Shown one piece after another: positions 53,101 through 58,868 of a DNA stretch of 58,868 nt. The notes below the pieces were generated by a model that worked only from the letters and a program-made list of their open reading frames with translations, made no database searches and had not been told where the DNA came from. Positions within the stretch are counted from its first letter, which is position 1. Each line of letters opens with the position of its first letter. Location of the stretch: contig CAIKOJ010000058.1 of NCBI GenBank assembly GCA_903829015.1, positions 1 to 58,868 on the forward strand, written 5' to 3'. The stretch comes from an uncultured Bacteroidota bacterium (GTDB lineage: Bacteria; Bacteroidota; Bacteroidia; Chitinophagales; Chitinophagaceae). The position numbers and the translations under genes are program-made.

Positions 53101-56100
53101 GCCACCTGTTATTGAATAAACAGCTGGTACCGGATCAATTGCAACAGCAACACTGCCAGTCATTGTATTAACACAAGTTGTTGTTACTGATGTAGCTACT
53201 ACAGTATAGTTACCAGCAACAGTTTGCATACCAAAGCTAAGGGCACTACCAGTTCCTGCAACAGGACCGCCAACCATAGATGCGCCTCTCATTAACTGAT
53301 AAAGAACACCTACTGTAGAACCATCTGTACCAACTGGTACACCAATTCCGCCAGCACAATAGTTACCGCCGCCAGTTACATTGAATAAAGCAGGTAAAGG
53401 ATTAGTACCAACAATTGCTGTACCAGCCATTACATTGCTGCAACCAGTTGAAGTATTAGTAGCAACAACAGTATAGTTGCCTGTTGTAACCTGTAAACCA
53501 AAATTTAATGAACCACCAGTTCCTGAAAGTGGACCACCAACAGGAGCACTGCCATTCATTAACTGGTAAGTTACACCCACATTTGAACCACTTAAACCAA
53601 CGTTAACACCTGTACCACCAACGCAATAGTTACCGCCACCTGTGATGTTATAAACAACAGGCAATGTGTAAATACCTACTGATGCGCTACCGGTCATATT
53701 GCTCAAGCAAGAAGTTGTAGTGTTAGTTGCAACAACTGTGTAAAGACCTAAAGCAGTCTGCATTGGGAAGGCGATCGGTGAACCAGTTGTACCTGGTACA
53801 GCAGCACCTACTGCAGTAGAACCATTATACAACTGATAATTTGTTCCTGTATTTGAACCATCAAGTCCGATAGCAACGCCTGTACCACCTACGCAATAGC
53901 TACCACCACCTGTTACTGTGTGTAACACCGGAAGAGCATTGATAACGATAGATGTTGTTCCCGTCATAGTAGCAGAACAGCCAGTAGTAACATTAGTACC
54001 TATAACATTATATGTACCAGCGACAGTCTGTAACCCAAAATTGATTGGGAATGTCGTACCTGCAATCGGAGCACCTGATGGCACACCACCTACATATAAT
54101 TGATAGCTAATGCCGATAGCAGAACCGCCCAATGTAACATTGACACCTGTTCCGCCTGCACAATAGTTACCACCACCGCCGATTGTAAACAATCCTGGCA
54201 ATGGATTAATATTAACAACTACGCTGCCGGTCATAGTATTGCTGCAACCTGTTCCAAGGTTACTAGCAACGATCGTATATGTACCAGAAGCTGTGATCAA
54301 ACCAAAATCAAGAGCACCGCCTGTACCTATTATTGTACCTGCAGAAGCCAGACCATTCATTAATGTATATTGTATACCTGCAGTAGAACCGCTCAAACCA
54401 ACATGTACGCCAGTACCACCTGCGCAATAGTTACCACCACCGGTGATTGCAAATACTGCAGGAAGTGGGTTGATACCGATAGTAACACTACCAGTCATAT
54501 TGTTTGAACATCCTGTAGCTGCTGTAGTAGCAACCACTGTATAAGTACCTGCAACTGTCTGATTTCCGAAAGAAATAGCAGAACCGCTACCTGCAACCGC
54601 TGCACCTACCGGTAAACCAGCAAGGTATAATTGATAATTGACACCAGATGTAGAATTAGATAAGCCAACTGGCATACCTGCGCCACCAGCGCAATAATTG
54701 CCACCGCCAGTTACTGTATATGTAGTAGGCAATGCATTTATGCTTACTACAGCAGTACCACTCATGTTAGTAACACAAGATGTAGCTGTATTTGTAGCTT
54801 GAATAAAATATGTACCTGCTGCAGAAATAAATCCGAAATCAAGAGCAGCACCTGAACCAGTAAGTGGAGCACCAACAATACCCGGGTTCATCAACTGATA
54901 ACTGATACCAGTATTAGATGCCGCAAGACCGATGTGCACTCCTGCACCGCCAGAGCAATAACCACCACCACCGGTAATTGCATAAATTGTAGGAAGTGGA
55001 TTAACAACGATAACCGCACTTCCGCTCATGTTGCTTGTACATGATGTTGTAGCATTAACCGCAACAACTGTATAAGAACCAGCCAGTGTCTGTAAGCCAA
55101 AAGATATCGCAGTACCTGTGCCTGCAACCGGTGTACCAACAGCAGTTACGCCATTCATCAACTGATAGTTAACACCTGACTGAGAATTATTCAAACCGAT
55201 TGCAACACCTGTACCACCGGCACAATAGTTACCACCACCAGTTACTGTGAAAACGGTTGGTAATGGGTTGATCACCACATTTACCGAACCAGACATGTTA
55301 CCTACACAGCCGGTAGCTGTAGTAGTACCAACAACTGTGTAGTTACCTGCTGCAAGCTGAAGGCCAAATGTAACTGCGCCACCTGTACCAGCAGTTGCAC
55401 CAATTAAAGTAAGTCCGTTAAATAATTGGTAAGTAGTACCTACTGTAGAACCACTAAGCCCTACTGCAACTCCGGTACCACCAGCACAATATCCGCCACC
55501 GCCGGTAACATTAAATAAACTTGGTAAAGGATTGGTAGATACAGAAACACTACCAGTCATATTATTTACACAGCCTGTAGTTCCGTTTGTTGCAACAACT
55601 GTATAAGATCCTGTTGTGGTCTGCAGGCCAAAAGTTATTGCTGCACCTGTACCAGCAACCGGTGAACCTACCGGTGTAGAACCAAGCACTAACTGATAGT
55701 TAACACCTACTGTAGAACTATTAAGTCCTACAGGAACACCTGCACCACCGAAGCAATATGCACCACCACCTGTTACTACAAACGCAGTTGGTAACAAATT
55801 GATAGTAACAACAGCTGTACCAGACATTAAGTTCTGGCAGCCTGTTGCAGTATTTGTAGCAAGAACTGTATAAGTACCTGCAGTAGTTATTAAACCAAAA
55901 CTTAAAGCTGAACCTGTAGTACCAGCCAATGCAGCACCAACCGGAGTAGTTCCCAGCATCAACTGGTAAGTAGTTCCGCTATTAGAGTTTGCAAGTCCGA
56001 TCGATACGCCTGTACCGCCTACGCAGTAGTTACCACCACCTGTAATTGCAAAAGCAGTTGGTAAAGAATTTATGGAAACAACCGCGCTACCCGACATTGA

Positions 56101-58278
56101 GTTAACGCAACTTGTAGTACCATTTGTTGCAGTTACAGTGTAAGTACCTGCAGTAGTCATTAAACCAAAGTTGATTGAACCGCTGGTTCCTACCTGTGGT
56201 GAACCAATTGGGGTTGCGCCAAGCATCAACTGATAGTTAACGCCGATCGTTGAAGAATTAAGGAATACGTTTACGCCAGTACCACCAGCGCAATATGGTC
56301 CGCCACCAGTTACAGAGAATGCGGTAGGTAGCGGATTAACGCTCACTGTAGCACTGCCTGACATAGTTGCCGAACATGTAGTACCCGGATTTGCGATAAC
56401 TGTATAAGTACCACTTGCAGTTAAGAAACCGAAGTCTACTGCTGATCCAGTACCTGTAACTACCGCAGCAGGAGTTGCACCATTATATAATTGGTAGCTG
56501 ATACCAGGATTTGAGTTATTCAAACCGATATGCACACCCGCAGCACCTGCGCAATATGCACCACCTCCTGTTACAGCGTATGTACTTGGAGGGTTAGTAA
56601 CGTTAACTAAAACTACTGCAGAACAACCTAATGAGCTAACTGCATATGAAATTGTAGTTGAACCAATTGAAAGACCTGTAACAACGCCCGAACTGTTAAT
56701 TGTGCCTACAGCGGTATTGCTGCTGCTCCATGTACCACCTGATGTCGCATCAGATAATGTTATCGTTTGACCGAGACAAACACTTGGTGTACCTGTGATA
56801 TTTGCAACTGCATTAACAGGAACAGTTGTTGTAGAGAAACAACCGGTAGGAAGCGTATAAGTAATAGTTGGAGTACCAGCACCTATACCGGTTACTACAC
56901 CGCCTGAACTAACTGTACCCAAAGCTGTGTTACTGCTGCTCCAAGTTCCTCCTGTGGTTGCACTCGCAAGTGAAACTGAAGTTGGTCCGGTTCCACCGCA
57001 AATTGTAGCAGAACCAGTAATTGCCGCCGGATTTGAATTTACCGTATAAACGGCAGTAGTATTCGTACATCCGTTGTTCAGAGAATAAGTTATCGTTGTT
57101 GTACCAGGCCCTACACTGTTAACAGTACCAGAAGCAGAACCAACAGTAGCTACTGATGTATTACTGCTTGTCCATGTACCACCAGTAACAGAATTAGTCA
57201 ATGTATTTGAACCAGGGTTACATGCACTTAATGTTCCACTAATTGAGCCAGGAAGTGCATTAACAGTTACAACAACAGAAGCATTAGTTCCGCCACATGG
57301 TGACCCAAGTACATAAGAGATAGTTGTTGTGCCTGGAGCACGTCCGGTAACAACGCCAGTAGTTGAAACAGTACCCACAGCAGTATTGCTGCTGGTCCAT
57401 GTGCCACCAGTTGCACCTGTTGGATTTGATAAAGTAGTAGTAGAACCATTACATACAGATAATGTACCAGTAATAGAACCAGGAGCCTGACATAAAACTG
57501 TTATACTCACTGAACCGCTTCCAGTATTGTTAAAACCTTGTGTGTGAACTAGTCCAGTGATACTGCCGCTTGCTGATGCGGGGAAAGAAGATCCGCCGCC
57601 GCCTGAACCATACTGACAACCGCCGCCGCCGCCATAATATCCGCCGCCACCGCCGCTGAACCATGATGTACTTACTGTACCGCCATTACCTCCTACAAAT
57701 TGTGTACCTGGAGCACCAGAACCGCAACTGCCTTGTACGCCGCCTGTAGAAGTTGTAGTATTTCCTCCAGTACCGCAATAACTAGCATTATAAGATCCGC
57801 AATAAAGACCATTAGACCCTACAAGTCCGCCACCCAAACCACCATGATCACTGGTGCAGGTCCAGCTTCCGCCGCCTCCTGCTCCTGCAACAATTACTGG
57901 TGATCCTGATAACCAGATCTCAGTAGCAGCGCCACCGCCGCCACCAAACGAACTTCCGTTTCCACCCACATGACCTGTAAAACCATTATTACCAAAGGCA
58001 CCACCGTTTGCACCAACCCCTGAGCCAACGCTTCCTACGTAAACGCTGTACACCTGTGCAGGAGTTACATTCATTGTAACCTGCACTCGTCCACCAGCGC
58101 CACCGTTATTATAATTCGATCCACCGCCACGCGCACCTACAACATCCAGGGAGATTGAAGTTACACCCGCAGGAACAGTATATGTTTGTACACTGCCTGT
58201 GTAGGAATAGGTACTTGTCTGTGATAGGCCAACAAAATTCAGGCAAATAAGAGCGAGGAATAAATAGATTTTTCTCAT
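50170..58278 (-). CDS. Giant T9SS-exported repeat protein B (2702 residues)
   Basis: This is a paralog of giant A. A signal peptide (MRKIYLFLALICLNFVGLSQ) precedes a glycine-rich ALK/LTK-like domain (about 21-261, with GGGGGAATEIWLSG and GGYYGGGGGCQYGSGGGGSS). Four Big_2-like Ig domains follow (about 265-560, SSNTAVGTVSTTGVV). Twenty ~89-residue two-cysteine repeats (about 563-2339) come next, then three Ig-like domains (GDTVCEGRFVTFNA, VVCQGTTVTFSA, ISGATMPTFS). The type A sorting domain has PNPSKGNFTVKGTIG and NGMYILSLRSGSENKVFHLV. It lacks the GEVED domains and extra beta-sandwiches of giant A. It is expected to be exported by T9SS and displayed on the cell surface. A divergent gene with a signal peptide begins upstream at 58766. 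Confidence 0.85.
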   Translation of the reverse strand: MRKIYLFLALICLNFVGLSQTSTYSYTGSVQTYTVPAGVTSISLDVVGARGGGSNYNNGGAGGRVQVTMNVTPAQVYSVYVGSVGSGVGANGGAFGNNGFTGHVGGNGSSFGGGGGAATEIWLSGSPVIVAGAGGGGSWTCTSDHGGLGGGLVGSNGLYCGSYNASYCGTGGNTTTSTGGVQGSCGSGAPGTQFVGGNGGTVSTSWFSGGGGGYYGGGGGCQYGSGGGGSSFPASASGSITGLVHTQGFNNTGSGSVSITVLCQAPGSITGTLSVCNGSTTTLSNPTGATGGTWTSSNTAVGTVSTTGVVTGRAPGTTTISYVLGSPCGGTNASVVVTVNALPGSISGTLSACNPGSNTLTNSVTGGTWTSSNTSVATVGSASGTVNSVGPGTTTITYSLNNGCTNTTAVYTVNSNPAAITGSATICGGTGPTSVSLASATTGGTWSSSNTALGTVSSGGVVTGIGAGTPTITYTLPTGCFSTTTVPVNAVANITGTPSVCLGQTITLSDATSGGTWSSSNTAVGTINSSGVVTGLSIGSTTISYAVSSLGCSAVVLVNVTNPPSTYAVTGGGAYCAGAAGVHIGLNNSNPGISYQLYNGATPAAVVTGTGSAVDFGFLTASGTYTVIANPGTTCSATMSGSATVSVNPLPTAFSVTGGGPYCAGGTGVNVFLNSSTIGVNYQLMLGATPIGSPQVGTSGSINFGLMTTAGTYTVTATNGTTSCVNSMSGSAVVSINSLPTAFAITGGGNYCVGGTGVSIGLANSNSGTTYQLMLGTTPVGAALAGTTGSALSFGLITTAGTYTVLATNTATGCQNLMSGTAVVTINLLPTAFVVTGGGAYCFGGAGVPVGLNSSTVGVNYQLVLGSTPVGSPVAGTGAAITFGLQTTTGSYTVVATNGTTGCVNNMTGSVSVSTNPLPSLFNVTGGGGYCAGGTGVAVGLSGSTVGTTYQLFNGLTLIGATAGTGGAVTFGLQLAAGNYTVVGTTTATGCVGNMSGSVNVVINPLPTVFTVTGGGNYCAGGTGVAIGLNNSQSGVNYQLMNGVTAVGTPVAGTGTAISFGLQTLAGSYTVVAVNATTSCTSNMSGSAVIVVNPLPTIYAITGGGGYCSGGAGVHIGLAASNTGISYQLMNPGIVGAPLTGSGAALDFGFISAAGTYFIQATNTATSCVTNMSGTAVVSINALPTTYTVTGGGNYCAGGAGMPVGLSNSTSGVNYQLYLAGLPVGAAVAGSGSAISFGNQTVAGTYTVVATTAATGCSNNMTGSVTIGINPLPAVFAITGGGNYCAGGTGVHVGLSGSTAGIQYTLMNGLASAGTIIGTGGALDFGLITASGTYTIVASNLGTGCSNTMTGSVVVNINPLPGLFTIGGGGNYCAGGTGVNVTLGGSAIGISYQLYVGGVPSGAPIAGTTFPINFGLQTVAGTYNVIGTNVTTGCSATMTGTTSIVINALPVLHTVTGGGSYCVGGTGVAIGLDGSNTGTNYQLYNGSTAVGAAVPGTTGSPIAFPMQTALGLYTVVATNTTTSCLSNMTGSASVGIYTLPVVYNITGGGNYCVGGTGVNVGLSGSNVGVTYQLMNGSAPVGGPLSGTGGSLNFGLQVTTGNYTVVATNTSTGCSNVMAGTAIVGTNPLPALFNVTGGGNYCAGGIGVPVGTDGSTVGVLYQLMRGASMVGGPVAGTGSALSFGMQTVAGNYTVVATSVTTTCVNTMTGSVAVAIDPVPAVYSITGGGNYCSGGTGLNISLSNSDGGISYQLYNGTTPVGSAMVGTGSVLSFGNQTAPGSYMIIATDLTTGCTSNILGTTIGINPLPTTYLVGGGGSYCAGGAGVHITLSGSNTGISYQLKNGGSSLGAPLPGTGLALDFGAITGPGLYTIEATNNTTGCVNTMTGSANIIVNALPTVYSVASTSSTYCAGGGGVNIWLNNSDAGINYQLYNGSTTVGSALPGTGSLVNFGYQLAAGSYTVVGMNPVTGCNNLMASGVTIVVNPLPVVYTVTGGGGYCNGGAGVNIGLSGSNAGVSYQLMLGSATVGAPVSGTGSAISFGLQTAAGNYTVVATNVATTCVNNMSGTATVSINSLPPTFTVNGGGNFCAGGSGSVVGLTGSTLGVNYQLYVSSVATGSPVAGTGGAISFGPQTAAGNYTVVGTSTLTGCTNTMIGSVNVGINAAPTPITVIGGGNYCVGGSGVTVGLANSFTGYTYQLMRGTTMVGAAVAGSTGTPINFGSQTVAGTYSVIATNTSTSCTGNMSGTVSVIINPLPTAYTVIGGGNYCAGGAGVNVGLSNSDLGVNYTLYSGFSSAVTLPGTGGPLNFGLQTTAATYTVLATNATTGCQSTMLSSVTVVVNPVVTPIVTISSASGDTVCEGRFVTFNANAVNGGTSPAFQWTVNGAASATGSSYSYSPSNGDIVGVMLTSSAACAMPSTVSASKTMVVDPNAMPSVSVTINPGKVVCQGTTVTFSAAPSYGGSATGYSWIKNGVSSGTSSTFSYIPVDGDIVYCSITSNYHCRLANSAQSSQINMEVDQPLVPIVTIIPNPGTNIAAGQTASFNATVLHGGPTPAYQWLVNGNPISGATMPTFSTSTLSEGDSVACQVLSSGGCPGLLGFNAVRMHVIGTGVQQLGSSASDVVLMPNPSKGNFTVKGTIGAVADEEVTMEVANMLGQVIYTNKVQSRGGMINEHISLGANLANGMYILSLRSGSENKVFHLVIEQ
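51260..56590 (-). repeat. Twenty-unit ~267-base coding repeat array of giant B
   Basis: The unit consensus and number are the same as in giant A. Each numbered unit shares private features with the unit of the same number in A: unit 1 GLNNSN; unit 2 FLNSSTIG; unit 11 GLDGSNTG and QTALG; unit 14 SLSNSD; unit 16 lacking the GGG and having W-x-NNSDAG; unit 17 YCNGG; unit 20 NYTLY and PGTGGPL. Confidence 0.85.
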
Positions 58279-58369
58279 ACTGTCAAGTTAATAAAATAAT
58301 TATGAACGATTTTATACTCCTTTGTTTTTATTCAGATTTTTCAGCAAAATATACCGATAACACGCACTG

Positions 58370-58395
58370 ATTTGATGCAAAAACACGCATCAAAT
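58370..58395. promoter_or_regulatory. Inverted repeat upstream of giant gene B
   Basis: ATTTGATGC and GCATCAAAT are exact complements separated by eight bases. The element lies about 90 bases upstream of the giant B start codon, near a TATATTTTGC promoter-like word, so it could be an operator. Confidence 0.35.
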
Positions 58396-58736
58396 TTACT
58401 ATGCCGTTACAATATCTGCGACTAAGATAGCTATTAAAGTTTAAAAAACAACCAATTTGCCGCTTTTTAAACAAATAAAAGCAAATATTTTTCTTCAGTC
58501 ACGGATGTGAAATATATTACATTTTCAAAAAAATGGCTTGGTTTGGGCAGTTTTTCAACGAAAATTACCCCTACAAGGTCATTTATTTATCCACATGTCC
58601 ACATTATATAGGCGACAATTACAGTCAAAATGTTAGTACCCAATTGATATTTTTAATTTTTTTATTTTGATGTGGAAAATTAATACCGGCTACAGCATTA
58701 GATGTATGCAGATATCGATACCATAGTGGTTTACTT

Positions 58737-58744
58737 TATCTTTG
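58737..58744 (+). promoter_or_regulatory. -7 promoter box of the right-edge gene
   Basis: TATCTTTG is an exact TAnnTTTG match, ending 21 bases before the ATG at 58766. Confidence 0.5.
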
Positions 58745-58765
58745 ACATCCAACAAGTTCTACTAT

Positions 58766-58868
58766 ATGCGTCGAATACATTTTTGCCTTTTTTTTCTCCT
58801 CCAAAATTCCTCACAGTTACATTCTCAAATTTTACCGAGAGATAATGCGAAATTAAACTACCGAATTA
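58766..58868 (+). CDS. Secreted protein, partial at the right edge
   Basis: The frame starts ATG at 58766 with an exact promoter box 21 bases upstream and is cut by the window end after 34 codons. The N-terminus MRRIHFCLFFLLQNSSQL, then HSQ, looks like a signal peptide, followed by ILPRDNAKLNYRI. Start segments of the form ILPx(D/G)xAKLNYR occur in large secreted Bacteroidota proteins. It is divergent from giant B. Without the rest, no function can be given. Confidence 0.6.
   Translation, partial: MRRIHFCLFFLLQNSSQLHSQILPRDNAKLNYRI

Larger units (their letters stand above)
58279..58765. other. Intergenic region between divergent giant B and the right-edge gene
   Basis: This AT-rich region of about 490 bases contains a nine-base inverted repeat (58370-58378 / 58387-58395) upstream of giant B. 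It also has a DnaA-box nonamer (58587-58595) and the promoter box of the right-edge gene (58737-58744). No RNA gene was recognised. Confidence 0.45.

Noticed and set aside
40370-56590. Regular ~267-base repeats that could be mistaken for a CRISPR or satellite array
   Set aside because: The period is 3 x 89 codons, the frame stays open through every unit and the units are diverged, so they are coding protein repeats.
33763-58595. Three TTATCCACA nonamers in intergenic regions as a replication origin
   Set aside because: They are isolated single boxes tens of kilobases apart, with no dnaA gene and no cluster; a fourth match lies inside coding sequence (about 47928).

Overview
The window is chromosomal DNA from a member of the Bacteroidota, most likely a chitinophagal/sphingobacterial-type bacterium. 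The evidence is three proteins ending in a type A type IX secretion (T9SS) C-terminal sorting domain (PNP..G-F motif, N/A-G-M/F-Y, final beta strands), many lipoproteins and outer-membrane barrels, a B12-dependent ribonucleotide reductase, DUF4476, OstA-like and PadR/PspC genes, and at least eleven exact copies of the Bacteroidota -7 promoter box TAnnTTTG just upstream of start codons. No rRNA, tRNA, insertion sequence, phage or CRISPR was recognised.

Layout. 1-7.4 kb is mostly minus strand: a lipoprotein cut by the left edge, an operon of a LysM glucosaminidase and hpt, an operon of a sodium:solute symporter, a LOG-family protein and an O-methyltransferase, a small outer-membrane protein, and a GlcD-type FAD oxidase. 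7.6-21.9 kb carries a type 1 periplasmic-binding-fold protein, gcvH-vanZ, the large nrdJ, several lipoproteins and acetyltransferases, a DUF4476 protein, an Omp85-like barrel, an SDR, a TIGR02757 protein and an EGF-domain lipoprotein. 22-28.3 kb holds a YjjG-type nucleotidase, a PadR-PspC-PspC operon with a visible candidate operator, a NUDIX hydrolase and an MsbA-like exporter. 28.3-34.1 kb is rich in intergenic repeats and carries an MCE (MlaD)-OstA operon and a small T9SS cargo. 34-39.2 kb has a MerR-like regulator, an 1127-residue peptidase-like/beta-propeller/barrel protein and a metallo-beta-lactamase-fold hydrolase.

The last 20 kb (39.3-58.3 kb) is the most unusual part. It holds two tandem giant genes, 3515 and 2702 residues, encoding secreted proteins. 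Each has a glycine-rich N-terminal domain like that of ALK/LTK receptors, Ig-like domains, an array of exactly twenty ~89-residue two-cysteine repeats, three further Ig-like domains and a T9SS sorting domain. Repeat n of one protein matches repeat n of the other. This implies the twenty-unit array was complete before the gene was duplicated, and that no repeat has been gained or lost since. The N-terminal parts differ: the first protein has two GEVED domains and extra beta-sandwiches that the second lacks. A further divergent gene with a signal peptide begins at the right edge.

Taken together, the window is dominated by envelope functions: peptidoglycan hydrolysis, LPS and phospholipid transport, export, envelope-stress-type PspC proteins and T9SS surface display. 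A few housekeeping metabolic genes (nrdJ, hpt, gcvH) are interleaved. All functional statements rest on motif recognition by eye; no database search was run.
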